This document shows positions 1-5,773 of a stretch of DNA of 6,566 nucleotides, piece after piece; position 1 is the stretch's first letter; each line of letters begins with the position of its first letter. This DNA is from Bacillota bacterium (lineage in GTDB: Bacteria > Bacillota > Clostridia > Acetivibrionales > DTU013). A model generated the notes under the pieces. That model did no database searches and was not told the DNA's origin. It saw nothing but the letters and a program-made list of their open reading frames with translations. The position numbers were made by a program, and so were the translations under genes. The stretch spans positions 1-6,566 of the forward strand of contig JAEWQC010000236.1 in NCBI GenBank assembly GCA_023399355.1, in the 5' to 3' direction.

Positions 1-34
1 TTTAATGGGGTTTGGTCACTTCTATTATATCACA

Positions 35-59
35 AAGAAGGGGCTTCTTGGACTTTTTT
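35..59 (+). terminator. Weak hairpin plus T-run upstream of purL, possible terminator of an off-window gene
   Basis: AAGAAG (35-40) and CTTCTT (44-49) are perfectly complementary around a GGG loop and are followed by six T residues at 54-59. The form is that of an intrinsic terminator, but the stem is only 6 bp with two G:C pairs, the loop is minimal, and four bases separate the stem from the T-run. It could end a gene lying left of the window or be chance in AT-rich DNA. Confidence 0.25.
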
Positions 60-109
60 ATTGCCTAAAACTATTGATTTTTCAATGTTCATAGCAAATT
101 AGCAATGTG

Positions 110-141
110 CGAAAGTTGAGTTATAAAGTTGAAACTTTTCG
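110..141. promoter_or_regulatory. Imperfect inverted repeat in the purL leader
   Basis: CGAAAGTT (110-117) is mirrored by AACTTTTCG (133-141), with one extra base in the right arm and 15 bases between the arms. It overlaps the candidate -35 element of purL, so it could be a repressor site or a small RNA hairpin. The CGAA half-sites recall the PurR boxes of Bacillus purine genes, but the match is loose and PurR is mainly known from Bacilli. A further GCGAAAG occurs at 159-165. I infer possible regulation; the sequence shows only the symmetry. Confidence 0.2.
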
Positions 142-156
142 ATGATTAATTATTAA
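129..156 (+). promoter_or_regulatory. Candidate sigma-A promoter of purL
   Basis: TTGAAA (129-134) and TATTAA (151-156) are separated by 16 bases and each matches four of six bases of its consensus. A start near 163 would give a leader of about 20 bases before the purL ATG. The surrounding DNA is AT-rich, so other hexamer pairs are possible; this is the best pair I find between 60 and 183. No guanine-riboswitch-like structure is evident. Confidence 0.35.
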
Positions 157-183
157 AAGCGAAAGCTGGAATAGAGGTATCGT

Positions 184-3100
184 ATGTTGGAAATGAATGA
201 GAGAAATAAGGTCAGACGCATATTTGCACAGAAGAAGAAAGGCTATGATATTGAGGCGCAGGGCTTGTACAGGGATTTAAAGAGTAATCTCGGCATTACC
301 GGCTTGGAAGATGTCCGGATCATTAATAGATATGATATGACAGATATTACGGATGCAGAATATGAAACCTCGCGTTTTGTAATTTTTGCCGAACCGCCTG
401 TAGATCAACTTTTTGAAGAGAACATCGATTTTGCGAATGATGAAAGGGTATTTGCAGTCGAATACCTGCCCGGACAATATGACCAGAGGGCCGATTCAGC
501 CTCGCAGTGCATCCAATTTCTGACGCTTGGCGAAAGACCGCGCTGTAAGGCTGCAAAGCTGATCGTACTCAAAGGTGTTGTTTCTGAAGAAGATTTTGAT
601 AAAGCAAAAAAATATTGTATTAACCCGGTGGATAGCCAGGAAGCAGCAATGGAGAAACCGAAATCCCTTGATATTGAACTGGAATACCCTGGGGACGTTT
701 CTCAAATAAGTGGCTTTTGCAAAATGGGGACTTCCGAACTGGTTTCTCTTCAAAATGAACTTGGTATGGCGATGTCACTTGAAGATCTTGAATTTTGTCG
801 GAAATATTTTTCCGATACAGAGCACAGAGATCCTACACTAACAGAGATTAAACTGATTGATACTTACTGGTCTGATCATTGCAGACACACCACCTTTCTG
901 ACCCAAATTGGGGCAGTTGATTTTGAAGAAGGCTCTTTCAGCGGCTTGATGAAATCTGCATATGAAGGATACATTGCATCAAGAAAATTTGTTTATGATA
1001 AAAAGGATAAAGATATTTGCCTGATGGATTTGGCGACTATTGCTATGAAAGAGTTGAATAAAAGAGGAAAATTGGCTGATTTGGATATTTCGGACGAAAT
1101 TAATGCTTGCAGTATTGTTGTTACTGCAAAAGTTAACGGTATGGATGAGGAATGGCTTGTAATGTTTAAGAACGAAACGCACAATCATCCTACAGAAATA
1201 GAACCTTATGGCGGAGCGGCGACTTGTCTTGGAGGCGCAATTCGGGATCCCTTATCTGGCAGATCTTACGTTTATCAGGCCATGAGAGTTACGGGGAGCG
1301 GAGATCCGAGAACAAAAGTGAAGGACACTCTTCCTGGCAAACTTCCTCAAAGAAAAATAACTACGGGTGCGGCTGCCGGGTACAGTTCTTATGGAAATCA
1401 GATCGGGCTTGCAACCGGACAGGTAACTGAAATATACGATGAGGGCTATGTTGCAAAGAGAATGGAAATCGGAGCAGTTATTGGTGCAACTCCAAAAAAG
1501 AATGTTGTAAGGATTAAGCCCGAAGCGGGTGACAGCATTATTCTGCTTGGCGGCAGGACCGGTCGTGACGGTTGCGGTGGTGCTACCGGTTCATCCAAGG
1601 AGCATGATGAAGATTCACTTCAGACCTGTGGGGCGGAAGTGCAAAAAGGAAATCCACCGGTTGAAAGAAAAATACAGAGGCTTTTTCGCAATCCGGTTGT
1701 AAGCAGCATGATTAAACGATGCAATGACTTTGGTGCAGGTGGCGTTTCCGTTGCTATTGGTGAACTTGCTGAGGCACTTGATATTGACTTGGACAAGGTT
1801 CCTAAAAAGTACGAAGGACTTGATGGAACGGAACTTGCTATTTCAGAATCGCAGGAAAGAATGGCTGTGGTGGTTGCTAAGAATGATGAGGTGTTGTTTA
1901 TTAGAGCGGCTGAAGAAGAAAATCTTGAAGCAACTCAAGTGGCAACAGTAACCGACACTGGAAGGCTGAGAATGGTATGGAGGGGAAAAACCATTGTCGA
2001 TATCGGAAGGAATTTCCTTGATACCAATGGAGTCAAGCAGAACACCAATATTCATGTTTCAGATCCTTTGAGAGAAACGTCCCCTTTATTTTTTGTCAAA
2101 GAAACGACCCTCAAAAATCAAGAAGCTTCTCCTAAAAAAGAAAGTGGACATGGAAATATAATTGTGTCTGGTTATGATTCCAGTAGAACAACGCTTACCG
2201 ATGGTTGGTATACAAATCTGGAAAGGTTGGAAAATTGCAGTCAGAAAGGCTTGGTTGAGCGATTTGACAGTACGATCGGAGCAGGTACAGTGTTGATGCC
2301 ATTCGGCGGGAAATACCAGCTAAGCCCATCGGAAGGTATGGCAGCCAAGCTGCCTGTACTGCAGGGAGATACAAATACCTGTACGCTAATGTCACACGGA
2401 TTCAATCCTAACATATCTACATGGAGTCCCTTCCATGGAGCTGTTTATGCTATTGTGGAAGCAGTCGCCAGAATTACAGCAATGGGTGGAGATTATCGTA
2501 AAATCAGATTAACCCTCCAGGAATACTTTGAAAAGCCCGGGAAGGATCCAAACAAATGGGGAAAACCATTTAGTGCATTACTGGGAGCATTCTACACTCA
2601 GCTAAAGCTTGGCATACCTGCTATCGGCGGCAAGGACAGTATGTCAGGTACATTCAAAGACCTCAATGTACCCCCAACGCTTGTCGCATTCGCAGTAGCT
2701 GTATCAGAAGCGGGGACGGTTCTCTCAACGGAATTTAAGAAAGCCGGTAGTCAGGTTGTAGTATTGGAACTTGGAAAGGATTTAAATGAACTGCCCGATT
2801 TCCAGCAGTTAGATATAAATTATGTTAAAGTGCATGAACTTGCAGTGGCAGGTAAAATTTTATCGGCTCATTCAATCAGAAAGGGCGGTATAGCTGAAGC
2901 TATCAGTAAAATGTGTTTTGGAAATATGATAGGAATTGATCTATTTGCACTTAGTGATACGATGCAATACTTTACACCAAAATACGGGTCATTAATATTG
3001 GAAATAGACTCGAACGAGAATATTGAAATGCTGTTGAATGGTTGTAAATATAACATAATCGGACGAACTACAAATGAACGGAGAATATTTATTAGTGAAG

Positions 3101-4107
3101 AAACATCAACTGAAATGTCAAAGATAACATCAAGGGGGACAGTTCTCGAATTAAAAACATTATTAAATAAATGGCAACAACCATTAGAAATGATATTCCC
3201 AACAACAGCGGAGCAAATCGGGAATGCAATACCGACGTTAAGCTATACCCTTACTGAAAATGCGAGTATGAGTGGCAATAGAGTCAGGGCTGGAATTGTT
3301 AAAACAATAAAACCAAGAGTTTTTATACCCGTTTTTCCAGGAACAAATTGTGAATATGATACGGCTAAAGCTTTTGAAAATGCAGGTGCCGTTACAGATG
3401 TTTTTGTTATAAAGAACCTCACGCCTGCGAATATTGCAGAGACAATAAAAATAATGAAAGACAAAATTCTAAAAAGCCAAATAGTCATGCTTCCTGGCGG
3501 ATTCAGCGCTGGCGATGAACCAGAGGGTTCAGGCAAGTTTATTGCTACAGCATTTAGAAATCCTTTAATCAGTGAGGCGATTATGGATCTGCTGAATAAT
3601 AGGGATGGCTTAATGCTGGGCATCTGCAATGGGTTTCAAGCACTCATAAAATTGGGTTTGGTGCCTTATGGAGAAATTAGGGATATACAAACGAATGATG
3701 CCACCCTGACGTTTAATTCAATTGGACGACATGTATCATGCATGGTACAGACCCGAGTTGCATCAACGAAATCACCATGGCTTAATAACGTAAGTGTGGG
3801 AGACATACACACTATTGCTGTTTCACATGGTGAAGGCAGATTTATTGCGACTGATTCGGAGATAAATACGTTGGTGAAGAATGGGCAAATTGCAACGCAA
3901 TATGTAAATGATGATAATTGTGCTTCGAATGATATCAAGTTTAATCCAAATGGGTCCATGTTTGCAGTAGAGGGAATTACAAGTCCTGACGGAAGAGTCA
4001 TGGGTAAGATGGGACATTCTGAGAGAAAGGGTGTAAATGTTTGTGTCAACGTGCCTGGAAATAAGGATCAAAAGCTCTTTGAAGCAGGTGTAAAGTACTT
4101 TGGCTAA
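184..4107 (+). CDS. purL: Phosphoribosylformylglycinamidine synthase, single-chain (FGAM synthase / FGAR amidotransferase)
   Basis: Cytoplasmic enzyme of the fourth step of de novo purine synthesis: FGAR + glutamine + ATP gives FGAM + glutamate + ADP + Pi. The 1307-residue chain holds all functions that many Gram-positives split into PurS, PurQ and PurL. A PurS-like N-terminal domain covers about 1-150, followed by a linker and the conserved WSDHCRH at 229-235. The first AIRS-like synthase half has KNETHNHP (329-336) and the glycine-rich GRDGCGGATG (460-469). The second half has GGKDSMSG (815-822). A class I glutaminase domain starts near FPGTNCEYD (1051-1059) and carries LPGGFSAGD (1103-1111), nucleophile Cys1148 in LGICNG, and His1278/Glu1280 in GHSER. 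No key residue is missing. The length slightly exceeds the roughly 1250 residues usual for the clostridial clade (TIGR01857-like). The start is chosen because AGAGGT (173-178) lies five bases upstream; an ATG at codon 4 is the alternative. Tandem stops TAA-TAG end it. No other pur gene is adjacent, so it appears monocistronic here. Confidence 0.97.
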   Translation: MLEMNERNKVRRIFAQKKKGYDIEAQGLYRDLKSNLGITGLEDVRIINRYDMTDITDAEYETSRFVIFAEPPVDQLFEENIDFANDERVFAVEYLPGQYDQRADSASQCIQFLTLGERPRCKAAKLIVLKGVVSEEDFDKAKKYCINPVDSQEAAMEKPKSLDIELEYPGDVSQISGFCKMGTSELVSLQNELGMAMSLEDLEFCRKYFSDTEHRDPTLTEIKLIDTYWSDHCRHTTFLTQIGAVDFEEGSFSGLMKSAYEGYIASRKFVYDKKDKDICLMDLATIAMKELNKRGKLADLDISDEINACSIVVTAKVNGMDEEWLVMFKNETHNHPTEIEPYGGAATCLGGAIRDPLSGRSYVYQAMRVTGSGDPRTKVKDTLPGKLPQRKITTGAAAGYSSYGNQIGLATGQVTEIYDEGYVAKRMEIGAVIGATPKKNVVRIKPEAGDSIILLGGRTGRDGCGGATGSSKEHDEDSLQTCGAEVQKGNPPVERKIQRLFRNPVVSSMIKRCNDFGAGGVSVAIGELAEALDIDLDKVPKKYEGLDGTELAISESQERMAVVVAKNDEVLFIRAAEEENLEATQVATVTDTGRLRMVWRGKTIVDIGRNFLDTNGVKQNTNIHVSDPLRETSPLFFVKETTLKNQEASPKKESGHGNIIVSGYDSSRTTLTDGWYTNLERLENCSQKGLVERFDSTIGAGTVLMPFGGKYQLSPSEGMAAKLPVLQGDTNTCTLMSHGFNPNISTWSPFHGAVYAIVEAVARITAMGGDYRKIRLTLQEYFEKPGKDPNKWGKPFSALLGAFYTQLKLGIPAIGGKDSMSGTFKDLNVPPTLVAFAVAVSEAGTVLSTEFKKAGSQVVVLELGKDLNELPDFQQLDINYVKVHELAVAGKILSAHSIRKGGIAEAISKMCFGNMIGIDLFALSDTMQYFTPKYGSLILEIDSNENIEMLLNGCKYNIIGRTTNERRIFISEETSTEMSKITSRGTVLELKTLLNKWQQPLEMIFPTTAEQIGNAIPTLSYTLTENASMSGNRVRAGIVKTIKPRVFIPVFPGTNCEYDTAKAFENAGAVTDVFVIKNLTPANIAETIKIMKDKILKSQIVMLPGGFSAGDEPEGSGKFIATAFRNPLISEAIMDLLNNRDGLMLGICNGFQALIKLGLVPYGEIRDIQTNDATLTFNSIGRHVSCMVQTRVASTKSPWLNNVSVGDIHTIAVSHGEGRFIATDSEINTLVKNGQIATQYVNDDNCASNDIKFNPNGSMFAVEGITSPDGRVMGKMGHSERKGVNVCVNVPGNKDQKLFEAGVKYFG

Positions 4108-4181
4108 TAGGATTATTTTGATAAAGTGAATATGAAATTATTAGATTTAAAAAAGAAGTTCGTAAAACCAGAAATGGATGA

Positions 4182-4269
4182 AAATGGAGGGGGACGCTTC
4201 TCAAAAAAGATAAATGGAGGGGAGGGGGGCGCTTCTTAAAAAAGATAAATGGGAAGTTCCTCATAAGAG
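4182..4269 (+). repeat. G-rich tandem repeat array upstream of the transposase, REP-like
   Basis: Two good copies lie head to tail: about 4182-4217 and 4212-4252, sharing an AAATGG boundary. Each reads AAATGGAGG, a G-run, then a CGCTTCT core, six A residues, and GATAAATGG. The cores GGGACGCTTCTCAAAA (4191-4206) and GGGGCGCTTCTTAAAA (4226-4241) are 35 bases apart and differ at two of 16 positions; copy 2 has about five extra bases in its G-run. A degenerate third copy may follow at 4251-4269 (GGGAAGTTCCTCA then ATAAGA). Short G-rich repeats of this kind next to Y1 transposase genes are a known trait of REP/RAYT systems. Assignment as the recognition sequence of the downstream gene is inference. 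No clear hairpin is seen within a single copy. Confidence 0.65.
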
Positions 4270-4299
4270 TTTTAGGGTAATATAGGGAAATAGATACAC

Positions 4300-4313
4300 C
4301 AAACGTATGTTCT
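4300..4313. promoter_or_regulatory. LexA-like (SOS) box candidate before the transposase
   Basis: CAAACGTATGTTCT agrees with the Gram-positive LexA consensus CGAACRNRYGTTYC at 12 of 14 positions. The mismatches are the G of the left GAAC and the final C. It lies 35 bases before the chosen start codon, where a repressor could act. I found no convincing -35/-10 pair around it, so the link to SOS control is speculative and the match could be chance. Confidence 0.2.
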
Positions 4314-4337
4314 ATGTTAGAATGAAAGAAAAAATGC

Positions 4338-4345
4338 AAGGTGAT
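4338..4345 (+). promoter_or_regulatory. Ribosome binding site deciding the transposase start
   Basis: AAGGTGAT contains AGGTGAT, complementary to the 16S rRNA 3' end, and its AAGGTG core ends five bases before the ATG at 4349. The three upstream in-frame ATGs (4307, 4322, 4334) lack a comparable site. The protein from 4349 begins MPRKAR, the typical beginning of this transposase family, so the site and the family alignment agree. Confidence 0.75.
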
Positions 4346-4348
4346 GAA

Positions 4349-5290
4349 ATGCCAAGAAAAGCTCGAAATAAAAATAGCGAAGCCATTTATCATATAATAT
4401 GCCGAAGTATATCGGAATTACTTCTATTTCGAGACAATGAGGATAAAAATCGCTATCTGAAACTTATGAAAAGATTTTCCGAGCTATATAAATGTAGCGT
4501 TTATGGTTATTGTTTGATGAATAATCACCTTCATATTCATCTGGATCCCAGGGGATACGACATTTCAAAAATTATGCACAGTATGAATACGTCATACGTG
4601 CTATATTATAATAAAAAGTATAAAAGACATGGACATTTATTTCAGGAAAGATTTCATAGCAGTATTTTAGACAGTGATTGCTATAATTTAGCGGTATCGG
4701 CATATATACACAACAATTCGAAAGATATTGAAGGGTACTCAGGACGGGAGGAGGAATATCAATATTCGTCTTATGGGATATATCTTCAATTATTTGAAGA
4801 TAAGTTTAATCTTATAGATAGAAGCTTCATTGAAAGCTTGATTGGCAGAGGAGGAAACCATAGCTTCATTGATAAATATCGCATTTTTGTGAATGATCAG
4901 TTAGGCAAAGAAATTACAAAGGAGGATAAAGATAATCTGAATAGTGAAGTTGAAAATGTATATATTAGCGGCAGGCAGATAGTATTAAGGGAAAGTGCGC
5001 CTTCAAGTATTTTATTATATTTATCAAATAAACTGAAGCTGCCGTTAAATGAAATGACCGCTCAACAATATCATCGGAAATCAAATAAAAATAGAGCTTT
5101 CTTAGTCTATGTGTTAAGAGTGCTTTGCGGAATGAGTTGTAGACAAATCTGTGAAATTGTATTTAACATCACGATATCAGGTTGCTCCAGATTATGCTTT
5201 AAAGGATATGAATTAATTAGAAAGGAAGATCTTGTTTATGGAAGCATATTTAACGAACTTTTTTGTTATGGCGCAAGTTATACATTGTAA
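4349..5290 (+). CDS. REP-associated tyrosine transposase (RAYT), Y1/HUH IS200-like superfamily
   Basis: Single-strand DNA nuclease/transposase of the Y1 family, 313 residues from this start. Family members cut and rejoin short repeat DNA through a 5'-phosphotyrosine bond. Visible motifs in family order: MPRKAR at the N-terminus; IYHIICR (13-19); YGYCLMNNHLHIHL (52-65), with the metal-binding His60 and His62; GHLFQERF (95-102); and AYIHNNS (118-124), with Tyr119 the probable nucleophile. The usual proline before NH is Asn58, and an extra His64 creates a second H-x-H. The C-terminal part, about 255-295, contains CGMSCRQICEI and resembles the helix-turn-helix of DnaA-C-like extensions seen in clostridial and proteobacterial relatives; it probably binds DNA. 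The frame is intact with no second transposase gene, so the gene is complete, though activity is unproven. G-rich repeats lie just upstream and related inverted ones downstream. A strong terminator follows 75 bases after the stop. Whether it mobilises itself or only its repeats cannot be told here. Confidence 0.9.
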   Translation: MPRKARNKNSEAIYHIICRSISELLLFRDNEDKNRYLKLMKRFSELYKCSVYGYCLMNNHLHIHLDPRGYDISKIMHSMNTSYVLYYNKKYKRHGHLFQERFHSSILDSDCYNLAVSAYIHNNSKDIEGYSGREEEYQYSSYGIYLQLFEDKFNLIDRSFIESLIGRGGNHSFIDKYRIFVNDQLGKEITKEDKDNLNSEVENVYISGRQIVLRESAPSSILLYLSNKLKLPLNEMTAQQYHRKSNKNRAFLVYVLRVLCGMSCRQICEIVFNITISGCSRLCFKGYELIRKEDLVYGSIFNELFCYGASYTL

Positions 5291-5311
5291 AGTAGATAAC
5301 AAAATGTACGT

Positions 5312-5340
5312 TTGATATTTTATAGTAAACTGCTTATAAT
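5312..5340 (+). promoter_or_regulatory. Consensus-like sigma-A promoter just after the transposase
   Basis: TTGATA (5312-5317), a 17-base spacer and a perfect TATAAT (5335-5340) make this the best promoter match in the window. Expected transcription would start near 5347, only about 18 bases before a strong terminator hairpin. It therefore either makes a very short RNA of roughly 60 bases, or drives an attenuated leader toward rocD, which begins over 400 bases further on. It is not needed for the transposase, which lies upstream. Confidence 0.55.
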
Positions 5341-5364
5341 AGAACATTTTTGCTTGAGGATATA

Positions 5365-5410
5365 GGGCTTGTTTCATTCTTGAAATATGAATGGATAAGC
5401 TCTTTTTTTT
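5365..5410 (+). terminator. Strong rho-independent terminator
   Basis: The left arm GGGCTTGTTTCATTC (5365-5379) pairs with GAATGGATAAGCTC (5389-5402) over 14 base pairs, including a few G:T pairs and one bulged T. The loop is 9 bases (5380-5388), and eight T residues follow directly at 5403-5410. It is a textbook intrinsic terminator for transcripts coming from the transposase gene 75 bases upstream and for any RNA begun at the 5312-5340 promoter. Confidence 0.85.
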
Positions 5411-5516
5411 GGATCTGTAACAAGCTTAGTAAAAACATTTTGATAAATAACATTTTACATATTATGGATATAGATAATTTTGAGAATCATTTTTTAATGT
5501 ACTCAATATATATATT

Positions 5517-5567
5517 TTGAGAAATGTCCCTTATATCTCTTATATCTTGAGAAATGTCTCTTATATC
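5517..5567 (-). repeat. Two direct repeats, inverted relatives of the array upstream of the transposase
   Basis: TTGAGAAATGTCCCTTATATC (5517-5537, shown in two parts: TTGAGAAATGTC, CCTTATATC) recurs at 5547-5567 with one C-to-T change, giving a 30-base period. Read on the minus strand, the first copy is GGGACATTTCTCAAAA (from 5530 down to 5515). This matches GGGACGCTTCTCAAAA at 4191-4206 in 14 of 16 bases. The repeats therefore flank the transposase gene in opposite orientation. Alternatively they may be a leftover end of an unrelated insertion sequence with repeated transposase-binding sites. Confidence 0.6.
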
Positions 5568-5616
5568 CTTATACCCCTTCTTCGTCCTTCTACTTCTAAC
5601 TCAGAAAAACAGGTGG

Positions 5617-5659
5617 TGCTGTTGTATTTTTATTGGCTGGAAATGCTGTATTTCTATTG
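5617..5659 (+). repeat. Degenerate direct repeat upstream of the rocD promoter
   Basis: TGCTGTTGTATTTTTATTG (5617-5635) and TGCTGTATTTCTATTG (5644-5659) align with one substitution and a three-base gap, starting 27 bases apart. They end about 29 bases before the rocD -35 element, a position where an activator could bind. The function is unknown, and such T-rich similarity may arise by chance. Confidence 0.3.
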
Positions 5660-5687
5660 AACGTTTACAAGTCAAAATATTATGGCG

Positions 5688-5716
5688 TTGCCTTCATCAT
5701 ATTTGTAGAATATAAT
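5688..5716 (+). promoter_or_regulatory. Probable sigma-A promoter of rocD
   Basis: TTGCCT (5688-5693), a 17-base spacer and a perfect TATAAT (5711-5716) predict a start near 5723 and a leader of about 50 bases before the rocD ATG. In Bacillus subtilis rocDEF is transcribed by sigma-L with RocR; no properly spaced sigma-54-type -24/-12 site is seen here, which suggests a different control mode in this organism. Confidence 0.6.
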
Positions 5717-5725
5717 ATTGTTTTG

Positions 5726-5745
5726 TGAGATAATATGAGATATTA
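5726..5745 (+). promoter_or_regulatory. Tandem 10-bp repeats at the predicted rocD transcription start, candidate operator
   Basis: TGAGATAATA (5726-5735) is followed immediately by TGAGATATTA (5736-5745), identical at nine of ten positions. The period is one DNA helical turn, and the pair begins just after the predicted start at about 5723. It could bind a repressor on one face of the helix or act in the leader RNA. No known operator consensus is recognised with confidence. Confidence 0.35.
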
Positions 5746-5773
5746 ACGAAAAAAACACAGTGGAAGGTGTCAA

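Larger units (their letters stand above)
5411..5687. other. AT-rich intergenic region without a supported gene
   Basis: No reading frame here has both a plausible start signal and useful length; the longest ATG frame noted (5464) has 18 codons and no ribosome binding site. The stretch contains a near-palindrome centred at about 5511 (CTCAA 5502-5506 against TTGAG 5517-5521), the two 30-bp-period repeats listed separately, a pyrimidine-rich run at about 5565-5600, and a degenerate direct repeat at 5617-5659. It may be the remains of the right flank of the transposase insertion together with the distal upstream region of rocD. Confidence 0.5.

Noticed and set aside
3243..4049. Minus-strand frames of about 127 codons opposite the purL glutaminase domain
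   Set aside because: They are antisense shadows of strongly conserved coding sequence with no ribosome binding site or recognisable domain.
4132..4239. Plus-strand frame of 35 codons between purL and the transposase
   Set aside because: It has a weak ribosome binding site, a lysine/glycine-rich product, and its second half is simply translation of the G-rich repeats.
4307..4348. Longer transposase start at ATG 4307, adding 14 residues
   Set aside because: The added segment lacks a good ribosome binding site and is not typical of the family, whereas MPRKAR at 4349 is and has AAGGTGAT in front.
4046..4393. Minus-strand reading frame of 115 codons overlapping the purL end and the transposase start
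   Set aside because: It runs antisense through two well-supported genes and the G-rich repeats, has biased low-complexity composition (Phe/His/Leu/Ser) and resembles no family I recognise.
5281..5308. Inverted repeat TACATT / AATGTA around the transposase stop codon
   Set aside because: A 6-bp AT-rich stem with a 16-base loop is common by chance; the real terminator is the much stronger hairpin at 5365-5410.
5481..5495. Fur-box-like sequence TGAGAATCATTTTTT
   Set aside because: It matches only about 10 of 14 informative bases, is in very AT-rich DNA, and is far from any promoter of an iron-related gene.
5464..5520. Plus-strand frame of 18 codons starting at ATG 5464
   Set aside because: No ribosome binding site and AT-rich low-complexity content.
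5517..5567. CRISPR-like repeat pair
   Set aside because: Only two copies with a 9-base gap that is itself partly repeated; there are no spacer-sized unique segments and no cas genes.
5634..5648. Sigma-54 type promoter (TGGC then TGCTG) for rocD
   Set aside because: The GG and GC elements are two bases too close for the -24/-12 arrangement, and the second element lacks the usual TTGC.
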